This document shows positions 26,196 through 37,703 of a stretch of DNA of 64,000 bases, piece by piece (position 1 is the first letter of the stretch; the number at the start of each line of letters is the position of its first letter). The translations under genes were made by a program, and so were the position numbers. Where the stretch lies: NCBI GenBank assembly GCA_028274465.1, contig CM051455.1, forward strand, positions 88,060,871 to 88,124,870, read 5' to 3'. The notes beneath the pieces were generated by a model, which saw only the letters and a list, made by a program, of their open reading frames with translations, was not told the DNA's origin and ran no database searches. The DNA comes from Plantago ovata. Taxonomy: Eukaryota > Streptophyta > Magnoliopsida > Lamiales > Plantaginaceae.

Positions 26196-29100
26196 GTGAA
26201 TAGACCACAAGGCAGTGGAAATGAAATTCCTGCCCAAGTACCAGATATCTACATTGTAGATAATCTTGATGACCCAACTATGGAACCGGTTACTGATATC
26301 ACTGCAGATATAAGAACCACGGCACATGCTGAAGCTGCCGTTAATAAAAAGATGGTTGCTGAACAAGCAACTCATCAGGTTGCTGAAGAACCAGTCAGTC
26401 GCTGAAACAGCAATGGTTCAAGTCCCAGAAGTTGCTGAAGAAACACAAGAAGCATTATTCGACGACGCATCTCACAATGCTGAGAATACTGGCCCCAGTG
26501 CACCAAAGACATCAATTGAAAAATTCCAGCTTGTACTGGAAGCTTTAAGCCAACAGATGGACTTGGATATTGAAGAAACATCCAACAAGTCCATAGATGT
26601 TTTTATGACAAGCAGTGAGCTTAAGGGTCAAGATGCTTCTGCTCAACTTGTCATTTCAGAGACAAGGGAGATTGCTGAAACCGCGCAGCTTTCTCAAACA
26701 GAGCAAACCAAGAAGTCTGCTGAAGAAACAGTCCCAGAAACTGAAGAAACTGTTAATGTTGAAAGGACTGATCCACAACCTGTCCTTCTTCAGCAGGTAG
26801 ATAACTCAACCATCAGTAAAACTTCACTTTCTGAAACTCATTTTTTTGCTAATATTATGATATCTCTACAGACTTCTCAAGATGCAAGTCAGATGGTTGT
26901 TGAAGCCTCTGCACCAGAATCAACACTTCCTGCTCAGCAGGTAGTTAAAGTTTTTGGTAATAGAACTAAGTTTGACAACTTAGTACTTGTATCTGACTCA
27001 TATTTATTTCAGGATGAACAATTGGAGGATGCTACTCAAGCTCCTCAAGGAATGGAAATTGTACAACATGAGCTTGCTGAAACTCAGCAGGTAATTCATG
27101 TTTCGACTTTGAACTCTAAGACAATTATCCAAACCTCTCCTGATCTAAATAATCTTCTTTTTCGGGCTCTAAAGGAGACCACTGAAGTGGTGCACATCAC
27201 TGAAGATCCACAAGTGAGTTCTGAAGAACTTTACTTGAACTTCAAAAGAACAACCTTGTCAAGAGTTGCTAAGTCTGTCAGCAACTGGAAAAGGTACAGA
27301 AGGATGGATTTTTCTGATCTCTATCTTCATCTATCAAATGAGAAAAAGAGATCTTCTCTGCTGAAGCTCGAGACGTTTGTCCACTCCATACTTCCTGAGG
27401 AATTGTCATATTCTCAGCTAATGAGCTCGAATCTGATTGCTCAAATCAGAGAGAATATGAAGGAAAAGTTTAAGAGTGCCTCTCCAGCTGAACAAGCTGT
27501 GATGCTCAAGGGTTCATTTGTACCCGTGGTTGTTGATCCCCACAAAATCAATGATGAAGTAACGAGTGTTGCTTTATACAAGCATCTCGAGCTAGTCATT
27601 CTGACTGATGATGATGAAGAGGAAGAAGATGAAAACATCCCTACTGATCCCAGTGATGATGAAGGGAATGATTCAAAGGAAAAAAAGGATGACGATGATG
27701 ACAATCAAGGTCCTAGTCCTGATGCTGGTGGATTAAAAATGACTGTTGCTGAAACTGAACAACAAGACAATCAACAAGCTGAACAAACACCAACTCAGCA
27801 TGAATCTCAACCTACTCCTGCTGATGCTGAAAATCAAGCACCTGTACAAAGCGCTAATACTGAAGAGGAATATGCCAGAAAACGAGCTGCCTTGAAACAT
27901 GGCAAGAGCCAGTTTTCTGATGCCAAGGTCACTGATACAAACCTTGATGATGAAGATGAATTGGATGAAGATTACCAAAGATCACTACAAAACAGTCTCA
28001 TAATTCATGCAAGCCACACGCAGAATTTGGACATTGGTGAATCTTCAAGAGTGAAACCAAAGGAAGTCACCTCCCTTCCACTTACTACTGGTGAAACTCC
28101 AGTAATTGAGTCTCAAACGTTGCCCTCAGCAACTACTCAATTTAAACTTACTACTGGTGAAACTCCAGCAATTGAGTCTCAAACGTTGCCCTCAGCAACT
28201 ACTCAATTAAAACTAACTACTGGTGAAACTCCAGTTGTTGAGTCTGAAGCGTTGCCATCAGCAACCACTCAACCAAAAGGAAATGAAGCTGCTGACTTAG
28301 GTTCCAAGGTTGCTGGCCTTGATGAATCTGAGGATGAAGATGATCTATCAGCAAATGAGGATGAAAACTCCAAGAAAGACCCAAAAGTGGTTGAAATTCC
28401 TCCTCCTGACTATATAAATGATGAAGACGATTGCTTAAGAGCAGAATTGCTGTTACAAGATGATGAGTTTGCTTCAGAACTAAAAGTTCATTCCTTGGCC
28501 CCAAATCTAGTGCCGTTCCCACGTGTAGAGGAGTTTACTCCTAGAATTTTGGCACTAAAGAAAGTCCATGATGCCTGCAAAGCAGAAGATGAGGCATTGC
28601 TTGCTGAGAGCCCGCTTGATATTGAAAAAATATTGGCTACAGTGCTGAGACGCACTACTACTCTTACAATAGCTAAGAAAGACATCAGTCTTTATCACAA
28701 GAGCTATGAAGAAGATGTAAGTCAAGCACTCCGGCTAGCAAAGACCGCATTAGTAAAGGCTTAGACTTTTATGGAAGAAAAGGCCGCAACAGAGCGAAGA
28801 CATGAGGAGAACATGGTGAGTGTTAAAAATGAGTTGTCAAAGATGACTTCTGATCAACAATCAATCATCATGAAATATAACAGCCTAAGTACTCTTGCTG
28901 AAAATTGCAATGAGTTCTACTCTTTGCACATCACTCCGATGTTGCAATCCATGTCTAAGGGGGGAAAGAGAAGTACAAGAAAGAAATCCCAAACCCCTCC
29001 TACTGTTGATGCGCCACTGCCCATAGAACCTCTTGCTGAAAAACAGCAAAGTTCTAAAAGACAAGCAGAATCTGAGTTAAATTCAGCAAGTCCCAAAAAG

Positions 29101-29978
29101 AGAAAAACTGCTGCTGAAACTCAAGGTTTTTGCCACACTGAAAGTCATCAAGATATGAATGAAGATGATGATGATGATGACAATCAGGCAATAGCTCAAG
29201 CCATAAGAGCTAGACCAATTACAAACTTAACTCCATCTGGCCATTCAAAGCATTTCTCTTCTGACTCAAGATCTTCAGCAAGAGATCAAGACAATGCAAA
29301 GTCAAGAAGAAGAAGGCAAAGACAGGAAGAAACCAAGACCAGCAATGATGAAACCACTCAGAACGTGATCAGAAACGTTCATGGTTGCTGGATCTTAAAG
29401 CTGGAAGACTTGCTGGTGAATGAGTTCTTTCCAACAGCCATATTGAACCAAATGTTCACTTTGATTGATCTCAAGGTAAAAAGGAAAGAAAGGGCTGAGT
29501 CCCTCCCAAGAAATATTGCTGGGAGATGGTTGAATCTAGAAGTCTCAGTAAGAAGAACTGCAATTGGTAAGACCATAAGATAAGAACCAGAATTGATAAA
29601 ACCAGTTGGCATTGCTTATTACTCTACCCAGTGACCAAGAAAACAAAGAAGAGACTTGGATTGATTCCTTATGAGTATTTCTATCTCACTGCTAAGGATC
29701 AAGAAGAAGATGTTCTCTGGCTAAGGAAGATTCATCCTAAAAGCATTTCAGATACACAGCTTCTCCATGCCAGCAATTGGGGCATGCATTTGTGGGTAAC
29801 ACATTACATGGAAATGAATGCTGAAAAGCATCATCATACTGCCTGCAAAAATGCAAGGATTCTTCAACTACAAGTCTGTAGGCTACTTGAGAACTACGAA
29901 AAGGACTGTATTGAATTCACTGCACTTGCTGAGAAGAGTGTAAGAGAGATTTTGAGAAAATCATCTGGAAGAGCTTAA
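26196..29978 (+). pseudogene. SIRE-like extra 3' ORF region (env-like position)
   Basis: The region is acidic, low-complexity and Glu/Thr/Ser-rich, with a more structured block near KSVSNWKRYRRMDFSDLYLHLSNEKKR... (20-residue limit; about 27270-27480). Asp/Glu runs follow (about 27600-27700), then a Lys/Arg-rich patch (RKKSQTP, KKRKTAAE) and a more globular end (about 29380-29970). No reverse-transcriptase, protease or integrase motif is present. I do not recognise a function. Position directly upstream of the polypurine tract and LTR matches the extra ORF of SIRE-type elements. The region is interrupted by a small number of breaks. Confidence 0.55.
28081..28278 (+). repeat. 66-bp coding tandem repeat, three copies
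   Basis: Three in-frame copies start at 28081, 28147 and 28213. Each encodes a 22-residue unit beginning LTTGETPV/AIES and ending SATTQ. Copies 1 and 2 are nearly identical and copy 3 is more diverged. Confidence 0.9.
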
Positions 29979-30225
29979 CTCTCTGTAATAGTTCTGTTAA
30001 AGTTTTTATTTGCTGATTTTGTTTAGTTATCTCTGCTCTTTCGTGTAAACTTACTGAAAGATAACTATCAGCAATAAAGCTTTTGACTCTTATTGGTTTT
30101 TGATTATGCAATTTACTTATGCTTACTGTTTAATTATTCAAGTATGCTTGCATTAATCAACTGATTTATTCAACATCAGAAACCTCTAAAAGGATAATAA
30201 TTAATTTAGCCATGGATTGCTAACA

Positions 30226-30242
30226 TCAAAAAGGGGGAAATT
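30226..30242 (+). promoter_or_regulatory. Polypurine tract of SIRE-like element
   Basis: The purine-rich run AAAAAGGGGGAAA stands immediately before an LTR start (TGTTAGGA). It is the expected plus-strand primer and matches the tract seen in SIRE-type elements. Confidence 0.7.
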
Positions 30243-31108
30243 TGTTAGGAAACTTGTAATTTTGATGAGCAATTAACCATGCTAAATTAAGGAAAGTCCA
30301 GTAACTAGTACTCTTAAGGTCCATAGGAATTTAAAATTTTAAGGACATTGTAAAAGATGAACGTTTGCTGAAGACTTAGAATAGGTGCTAGATAGGTTGG
30401 TTTTACCGCTTATGATGTATCTTGTTTTTTGAAAAGAAATACAACCTATTGAAGCATTTGTTGATCATGTACTTTATCTTTACAAACAAACTATTGAAGC
30501 ATTTAGAACTGCTCAGAAACTTGAAAATTTCGAAGACTGAAAACTAGAAGATTTCTGAAGACTGGTATCTACAAAGGCACATGTTGCTCAAAAAGTGGAA
30601 ACTTCAGCAACAGCATTGCATAAGTGAAAATCTGAATGACAGAGTAGGTTGTGCTTGCTGAAACTGAGACTGACCACTTGCTGATGAACATTTGTGACCT
30701 CTTACTGAAAGTACTTGTATTTGCGCTCCAACGTTACTGTTTGAATTTCATTCAAATGAGCATTAAATGCAAAGCTTACACGCGAAGGACATGAAGACTA
30801 GAAGACAAATAAAGGACGCTGCTGAAAGTACAAAAGCAAGATAGTGACATATTAAGGAACAAAAGCCTTAGAATTTGAAATTCAAATGGCTCCCTTGATT
30901 CACTATAAATAGAGGTCATCCGACAAAGAGTTGAAGTGTGTCAACAACGTGATCATACTCTCACTTGTGCTTAAACTCACATACCCTTCAATACTGTTTA
31001 CTGCCATTGATCCGTTCCAAGACTTAAAGCTTGAAAAAGCTACTTGTGAAGAAGTAGAACTTACACGGCTAAGAAGTAGTCTTTTATTGTTGTTTAAAGG
31101 GACCAACA
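30243..31108 (+). repeat. 3' LTR of SIRE-like element
   Basis: About 866 bp from TGTTAGGA to ACCAACA. It contains a TATA box (CTATAAATAGAGG near 30903) about 200 bp before the end. The right edge is inferred from the TG...CA rule and could be off by some bases, because the partner LTR is not in the window. Confidence 0.6.
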
Positions 31109-32600
31109 TGTGAGTTAAAGTGAAATTTATTGAATCCAACTCAAACTCAATTCGTGTAGTTCCATAATAAATTTTATTTGGGTTATCGGATGAAATGAAT
31201 TATGGTCAAGTATAATTGGGATCGAATGAATTTATGTGAAAATAAATTTCGAATCAGTTTCTCTTTTGGTCAATTTTATTCTTGTTCTGTAGGATTGGCT
31301 CTTGGATTAGTAATATATATATTTATGATGACTCGTCGGATTAAGGTTACACCTATATATACAATTAAAATTAATAGACATTTCTATTAATATTGTGAAT
31401 AATATTCTAATCGAATAATAAAATTAAGAGAGATGTAGCCCATTTAAAATAACCCTAATATAACCTATTAAATCGATTTTAAATTTAGACATATAAAATA
31501 AATATGTGAATATTTGTTGGCCATTTTTGTCATCTGTATGCGCAATTCTGATTATTTTCGTTTGGGTGAATACAAGCCAAATTTAAAGAGAAACGGTTGT
31601 ATCCCACTCAAATTCAATTCGGATAATTTTGGATTAAATTTGATTCGATTTATTTTTTATCATAACAAATTTCGGGTTAAATTTGTTTCGATTTATTCAG
31701 TTCAAATATATTTTTGATATGATGAATTTGTGTCAATATTAATTTGGGTAATTTGGAATCGGTTATCTTGTTGTCAACTTTATTATTATGTTGTCAGATC
31801 AAATCCCGGGTTAAATTTAGATATTTAACCGATATATTTCTGATCCTTTATGGACTAAATTGAATTTTGGCATATCAATCTTAACATGATACACCCATTT
31901 ATATAAAATTAAAGAAATTAAATAATTTCTATTTGTGAATAATCTTGTGTTTGGAAGACCATGAATACTTTTTAGCTTCCTTTGTCCACTCTAATTCATG
32001 AGTTGGAACAGATCAATTATATGGGAATGCGAATGGGAAAATGGACGGGAATGAGCGACATGTCACTGTTTTTTCTTCTGAGAAGTCGACTGAGAGAGGT
32101 AGCAGCAGCAAGAGAGAGACGTGAATAAGTGTTCAATTAATTTTAAATTTAGGTTGACTACTAATTTTCTATTATGATAATGTATAAAGTAATAGCAATT
32201 AATGAACAAAGTAATTGGTAGCATGGTTGTTTGGTCTTGTGCTATTTAGCCAAAGGGTTCAGGTTCAAATCCTAGCTTTGAATATTTTTGGTAACTATAA
32301 TTAAATATTTTCAAATTAATTAATAAATAATTTAATATAATAAAAAAAATAAAAAAACATCCAAAAATTAATAATAAATTGAAATTATAAAAAAAATATT
32401 AAAATTTTTATTTTTTGGAGGGTAAAAATGACATTTTATAAAATATTAATATTTTTATTATAATTTATTAATTAAAATATTAATAAGGCGACAAGACGGA
32501 GGATAAGACGAAAGGCGATCGCCAAATATTTTTTGGCGAAGTGTTGTGTTTTGATCTAACGGTCTAGATCAGTTTCCTGTACAACCTCACTGAGCCTAAA
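31109..32600. other. AT-rich spacer, no gene recognised
   Basis: This is AT-rich sequence with short, repetitive-looking motifs (TTCGGGTTAAATTTG and similar variants around 31560-31810) that suggest a heavily decayed repeat. No domain, splice pattern or long frame is convincing. One tRNA-derived segment (32218-32290) is listed separately. Confidence 0.5.
32218..32290 (+). repeat. SINE-like, tRNA-derived segment
   Basis: TAGCATGGTTGTTTGG resembles a pol III A box, and GGTTCAAATCC about 45 bp on is a near-consensus B box. The segment sits in AT-rich DNA followed by A-rich sequence, as a SINE tail might be. No target duplication was identified, so a decayed SINE or tRNA relic are both possible. 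Confidence 0.4.
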
Positions 32601-32604
32601 AGAC

Positions 32605-33045
32605 CCCTTCTAATAATAGCTAAGTTTGATCATTTCTTTTTAATTTTAAAATATTAACCCATGAAAACATTGAAACATGAAACCATAAAAACATAAAACC
32701 ATAGAAACATGTTTGCATGTGTATTTAATAGAAACATAAACATTATAATTTTAAAAAAAAACGCCTTCTAGAAAAAATGAATATTATACTTTCTACTTCA
32801 TTAAAAAAATTATTGAAAGAGATAAAAAAAAAGAGAATGTTTACCATTTCATTTTAATTTAAAATATTAAGATATGAATAAAAAAGTGAAACATAGAAAC
32901 ATGGAAACATAGAAACATAAACCCTAAACCCTAAACAGTATTTTCAATTTCATTAAAAAATAAAGAAAGATTTAAAAAAAGAAAAACTTCACTAAAAAAT
33001 GAATATTATACTTTATACATCATTAAAAAATAAAGAAATTTGGTT
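32605..33045. repeat. Diverged direct duplication, about 220 bp period
   Basis: Two diverged copies share GAAACATAGAAACAT-type runs followed by an AAAAAATGAATATTATACTTT motif (about 32775 and 32995). A short telomere-like CCCTAAA run occurs at 32921-32938. It looks like non-coding spacer. Confidence 0.5.
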
Positions 33046-33054
33046 TTTAGTGAT

Positions 33055-33715
33055 AACTAATGGTCCCTTTCTAAAAAAAAGACCTTCATGTGGACACAAT
33101 TACATTTTAGTCAAAAGTCAAACAAATTTATTATTCCAAAATTTGATATTGATGAATACAAACACCCCTTACCCCTTTGTATTTTCAAATAAAAAAAGGA
33201 AAAAACATTATATTTTTTATTTTCTCTTTTTCTTTTTTCCTTTTTCCTTTTTCTTTTTCCTTTTCTCTTTCTTTTTCAATTCTTCCTCGTCTCCGGTACC
33301 GAAGGTTGCTCCAGCAACCGGAGCAAGCTCCTACAACTGGAGGTTGCTCCGATGACTGGAGCAAGATCCAGATTGGAGCTTGCTTTGCTCCGGTACGGGA
33401 GCAAGCTCCGACGACTGGAGCTTTCTCTGGAAGCTCCAGATCGGAGCGTTTCCGATCTGGAGCTTGCTCCGGTCATCGATGTTTGCTCCAGTCGATGGAG
33501 CAACCGGTATCGAAGACGAGGAAGAATTGAAAAAGAAAGAGAAAAGGAAAAAGAAAAATAAAAAAAGAAAAAGAAAAAAGAAAAAAATAAATTTTTCTTT
33601 TTTTTTTTTTTTTATTAAACACTCATCGGTGTTTTGATTCATCAAAATCAAATTTTGAAATAATAAATTTGGACTAAAACATTGTGTTTAAGATTTTTTT
33701 GTTATTAGGGTCACT
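33055..33715. mobile_element. Foldback element 1 with palindromic GC-rich core
   Basis: The left arm (about 33055-33300) is matched by the reverse complement of the right arm (about 33500-33715). Examples are the shared ACACAAT...TTTTAGTC and AAATTTATTATT..AAAATTTGAT blocks and the T-rich/A-rich strands. The core (33290-33520) is an array of GGAGCAAGCTCC-type palindromes. No transposase is present. The architecture is that of a foldback or MITE-like non-autonomous DNA transposon. The ends are approximate. Confidence 0.6.
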
Positions 33716-33780
33716 AGTAGTAGGGTGTTAAAAATAATGCACCTTCAAAAATAACTATTAAAAGAAAAAAAAAAAAATGA

Positions 33781-33885
33781 GAATGGAAGCTCTCTCATTG
33801 GAGCTTCCATGGAAGCTCGGAAGCTCTGTTCGATTCCATGGAAGCTCTGAAGTCGAGCTTCCATGGAAGAAATTCAGTTTCCATG
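33781..33885. repeat. Palindromic GAGCTTCCATGGAAGCTC cluster
   Basis: The perfect 18-bp palindrome GAGCTTCCATGGAAGCTC lies at 33801-33818 with partial copies to about 33885. It differs from the palindrome in foldback element 2 only at a paired position (G.C to T.A). Confidence 0.8.
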
Positions 33886-33889
33886 GAAG

Positions 33890-34759
33890 AGGAGTATAGT
33901 TCTGAATTTGGGAACGATAGCTGTACAGTAAGCATATACCTCTTACTGGTATTTTAAATGAATTTGCATATAAGCCCCAGATAGTTTTGTGTTAAGCTTT
34001 CTCAGAAGAAAGAGGATGAGAAGTGTGAATTCTGAAATTTGGAGGAGTAGTTGTCTGCAATTGAAGGGGGGCCCAACATGGGACACAAAATATTTTATTC
34101 CAGTACTGTGGGCGAATGAAAGATATACTTCAAAATGTAATGTTTATTTTGCCAATGAGGGAGAAGTAATGAAAAGGGACTATATAAAATGTAATAAGCT
34201 CCTATATTTAATGCCAACAAAGTACTGCTTGGGCTCAAATTGCTCGATAAACTAGCAAAGGAGCAGCGTATCAAAATTCCCACAGATTAACATCGAGAAA
34301 TATGGTTGAAGGTAACATCAACAACCATGTTCTGACCCACCTGAATTCATCATACCCGTAGAAAGCCACTGCGATGCTGCTACTGGTCAAAATGGAGATG
34401 CTAGTTTAATGGGAGATCTCTATCGAGGCCAACAGAATTGAATCTGCAAGTGATTGTAAGGTTGGAGAAATATCGATGGATCCAGATCTGAGATGAGATA
34501 AAAGAAAGAAAGAAGATGGTAATTTACCCTTGTCCCTTTATTTATGATTTATTACAATATTGCCACTGAATTTTTTATTGGTTGTGGTAAATTGCAAATT
34601 ACTATCGTAGACCGAATTTGTGAATAAAAAGAGAAGGGACATAAAATAAAGAAAAAAAAAAAAAGTGACCAAATTTTCCCAAAGTCCCCAACCCTGGATC
34701 TAAAAACAAAAAAAACCCAAGTCTCACTTTTTCTTACTACTGCCGCCACAACCATCTAC
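33890..34759. other. Spacer, no gene recognised
   Basis: Mixed-composition sequence with short frames only. Around 34255-34500 it is less AT-rich and may be a decayed gene fragment, but no domain is recognisable on either strand. A short inverted-looking pair (GGTAATTTACC... and GGTAAATTGCAAATTACT) occurs at 34519-34605. Confidence 0.35.
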
Positions 34760-36274
34760 GATCCCGCCGGTATCTCCAGCTTTTGAGTGTTACTGAAGTC
34801 TGGGCAATTGACTTTTGGGGTGCTAGGATCTCTTGGGTCAACCAATTGAGAGAGGTAAGCGATTTTTATGGTTCTTTTTTAGGGTTCTTCATTGTTTTGG
34901 GCATGTCTTTTTTGGATTAGTGTTGCTTCGTTCGCTGGGTATTTTGGTGTTAACTTGTTGTCTATTTAGTGTTAGATTGCTTGCTTACTCTTGTCTCTTA
35001 TCTACGTTAATGCTTGGTTTTAGTTTCTCTTGAACCAGATTAGCTCTTTTTTTTAGTCTGTTTTTTTTTTTTTTTCAGCTTCTTTAATCGTTTCTTGTTT
35101 CCGCTACTTTGTTCCGTTGAGTCTTCTCACACACGGTTTCTTTAATCGTTTCCTGTTTCTGCTAATTTTTGTTCAGCTGATGGATTGATTTGTAAGTATA
35201 ATCTGGAAATGGACAATTAGTAGTATTAGTTTTAGTTCTATACATGGATGATGCTAAGTTTTCAGTTCTACAGGAGACTTTTTTCAGGTTTTTTCAGTGG
35301 GTTATCTCTCTTTGTTTCCAGTCAAGCGGTGCACGTACCATGTGTAGCAATTTCTGTTTGTTTATGTGTGGTCATTGATTGTCAGGTTTTGTCCGTTTGG
35401 TACCTCTGGATTGTTTTGTAACCTTAGCACTTCTTGCGCTTTCCGTAAGTGCGATGAAATCGTTTAGCTGATACAAATAGATAATTAGTATTAGTTTAGT
35501 TAACTGGTGGTAGTGTTCTTGTGTTTTGGATCCAACACTATTGTACTAATTACTAAACTAACATTATTACTCTATCACAAAGCATTGATTACTAATTTCT
35601 TCCCAAAATACCATTTACGTACATATGTATAAGTGTTCATGGTGGGTCTCTTCCATATATTACATTTTAATTTGCAGCATTAACCCCAAACTAGAAACCA
35701 TTAATTACTACCAATACAAATTATCCTTTAGAGTGAAGCAGCTAATTTTGATTCTAACTCTTTGAGTGAAGATTGTAGAATCGATCTTTTTTTTCCTTTA
35801 GCACATGAATGCTTTGATCAGCTTCTTGATATTACTAATCTCTAATTTCAGCACCAACAACTCATATTGCAGGGAATTATTCTCTGCCTATAATGAATTT
35901 AATTTCTGGCTAAGATAGTTGACAACACATCAACCTGTTGTACCTATCTTTTGGGATTATTATTTTTAAAGTTATTAACTAAAATAATCTCCTGCCTTCC
36001 TTTTTTTTTTTTTTTTTTTTTGTTACTACATCAGTAACAGGTTGTACTATTTTACTTACCATCAACCTGTTGCATCGATCAGCAACACTTTGAAACTATT
36101 GTCCTTCTTTAATCTGTTTGTTGTCCTTTTGCAGGTGTTAGGAATTGTTGAATGTAGTAGCTGAGGCATTGTTGATTCACATATCTTGCAAGGAGTAGAT
36201 CGTTTCGAAAGTGTTTGGAGGTATGTTAATTGTTGTTACATGTGCACGATTAAATGACTAATTGATTGTAATAA
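34760..36274 (+). other. Leader-like exon and intron sequence, possibly 5' part of a CACTA gene
   Basis: A GC-richer block ends in a good donor (GAGAG|GTAAGC, about 34855). A long T-rich stretch without frames follows, then an acceptor (TTTTGCAG, about 36134). A short exon-like block of about 87 bp follows, ending in another donor (GGAG|GTATGT, about 36221). It could be the untranslated leader of the CACTA transposase piece downstream. There is no coding evidence, so this is inference from splice-like signals. Confidence 0.3.
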
Positions 36275-36283
36275 TTGTTGCAT
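36275..36283. repeat. 9-bp target site duplication (TTGTTGCAT), left copy
   Basis: Identical to 37498-37506 on the other side of foldback element 3. A 9-bp duplication is typical of Mutator-superfamily insertions. Confidence 0.8.
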
Positions 36284-37497
36284 CAGAAAATTACATAAAA
36301 CAACCACTCTAGATCACCTAATTGTTAATACAACCACTTTAAAAAACCTCTTACAAAAAAGTCCATTCTATTTTTTTTTGCCCTAAAATCTAATAAAATC
36401 TAATAAAGTATTCTCCAAAATCTCTCTAAATTGGATATGGACTCTATTTTTCTCGCTAAAAAATGGATTTTGAAGGTGTTTTTGACATCCATTAGTGTTA
36501 ATTAATTACTAACTAATTATATTTAACTATTTTTTTCTAACAAATTAATATTTATAAATATAAACTAATGAAACTAGTATTTGTGTTGCTGAAAACTAAT
36601 GAAACTAGCATATGTGTTGTTGAATCTAATGAAAATAGCATTTTTGTGTTCACTTGTGATGCCGAAACAAATGAAATTAGCATTCGTGTTTGTCGAAACT
36701 AATGAAACTAGCATTTTTGTGGCTGAAATTAGTACTTATGATGCTTAAACTAATTAAAACAGCAGTTAGTCGTTGAAACTAGCATTTAGTTGTTTGAGAA
36801 GGATTTATATTGGAACTGATGAAACTAGCATTTGTGTTGCTGAAACTAGCGTTTTTGTTGCTGAAACTAGCACTTATGATACTGAAACTAGCACTTATGA
36901 TACTGAAACTAATGAAAATAGTATTTTTGTTGTTGAAACTAATGAAAATAACATTTTATGATGTTGAAATTAACATTAATAATTAGTTTCAGCTAGTTTC
37001 AACCAGTTTATAAAACTAGTTTTTGTTTGAAACTGGCTTCTGAAACTAACTTTTTGTCTAATACTTGAAACTAGTTTAGAAACTAGTTTTTATGTTTGAA
37101 ACAAATCTGAAACTATTTTTTCATTTAAAATAATGATTTATATTTTTATAATTATAGTTTTTATATTTTTTAATTTTTTTTAGTTTAGCATAAATAATTT
37201 TTAGAGTTAATTTAATCATTTTATAAAATTAAAAACTAATTTTAAATGTTAATTTTAGTAAAAATATAAAATTAACCGTTAGTTTCAACTTTTTCCAGTC
37301 ATTTTTAGCTAGTTTCAGTCATTTTCAGCTAGTTTCGGTGGCTGAAACCAGCTTCCGGATTTCAAAATATTTATTAAATCTACTGTAGCGAGTTTTTGAA
37401 ATCCGGATATACTGTAGCGAACTTTTTGTAATTGTTTTTTGAAGATGGCTGTTTTTACAATTAATGTTGTATATTGGTTTATATATGTATTTTTCCC
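36284..37497. mobile_element. Foldback element 3, MULE-like, with 9-bp target duplication
   Basis: The 1,214-bp element has long imperfect inverted repeats. The left end (GAAAATTACATAAAACAACCAC...) matches the reverse complement of the right end (GGGAAAAATACATATATAAACC...) for about 80 bp. The interior consists of repeated GAAACTAATGAAACTAGC units and AGCTAGTTTCAG motifs. No transposase is present. The perfect 9-bp duplication and long ends suggest a non-autonomous Mutator-like element. It lies in sequence leading to a CACTA transposase fragment. Confidence 0.75.
36565..36960 (+). repeat. Degenerate minisatellite, about 30-bp unit
   Basis: About a dozen degenerate copies of GAAACTAATGAAACTAGC plus ATTTGTGTTGCT lie in the interior of foldback element 3. 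The short frames through it encode repeats such as ETSTYDTETSTYDTET and are not taken as genes. Confidence 0.85.
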
Positions 37498-37506
37498 TTG
37501 TTGCAT
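37498..37506. repeat. 9-bp target site duplication (TTGTTGCAT), right copy
   Basis: Right partner of 36275-36283. Confidence 0.8.
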
Positions 37507-37534
37507 ATAGTAAATAGAGTCCGCGTCTTATTTA

Positions 37535-37662
37535 TGGGTAGGCGACACCCAATAAGTGATGGACCGCATTTATCATTTATGCATGCTTGAGTAGGCGGCA
37601 CTCACTATCTGTAGACCGCGCAAATTGTATGCTTGGGTAAGCGGCACCCAATACCTTTGAAC
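37535..37662 (+). repeat. Three GGGTAGGCGGCACCCAATA-type repeats
   Basis: Variants of GGGTAGGCGACACCCA start near 37536, 37589 and 37635, spaced about 46-53 bp, just upstream of the CACTA transposase start. They are GC-rich compared with their surroundings. Confidence 0.75.
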
Positions 37663-37703
37663 ATCTAGTGCATATTTTAAACGTTACGGACCCTTGTATA
37701 GAA

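Larger units (their letters stand above)
26159..31108 (+). mobile_element. SIRE-like Ty1/copia element, 3' part
   Basis: A long non-pol ORF region is followed by the tract ATCAAAAAGGGGGAAATT and then an LTR beginning TGTTAGGA. This extra-ORF, polypurine-tract and LTR layout is characteristic of the SIRE/Maximus copia lineage, whose extra 3' ORF is often called env-like. Pol is not in the window; the 5' side is cut by the Athila LTR. The assignment rests on architecture and the polypurine tract, not on a conserved enzyme domain. The fragment is broken. Confidence 0.6.

Noticed and set aside
26326-28764. A host gene for an acidic nuclear protein
   Set aside because: The polypurine tract and LTR directly downstream and the Athila LTR directly upstream fit a retroelement extra ORF better.
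32918-32940. Telomere repeat
   Set aside because: Only two to three CCCTAAA units within a GAAACATA-rich spacer; too short to mean a telomere or interstitial telomere block.
33177-33651. Short proteins in 33.2-33.6 kb
   Set aside because: The frames are artefacts of T-rich and A-rich arms and palindromic GC-rich repeats, present on both strands alike.
34363-34593. Gene fragment left of 34.6 kb
   Set aside because: No consistent frame, splice pattern or recognisable domain on either strand.
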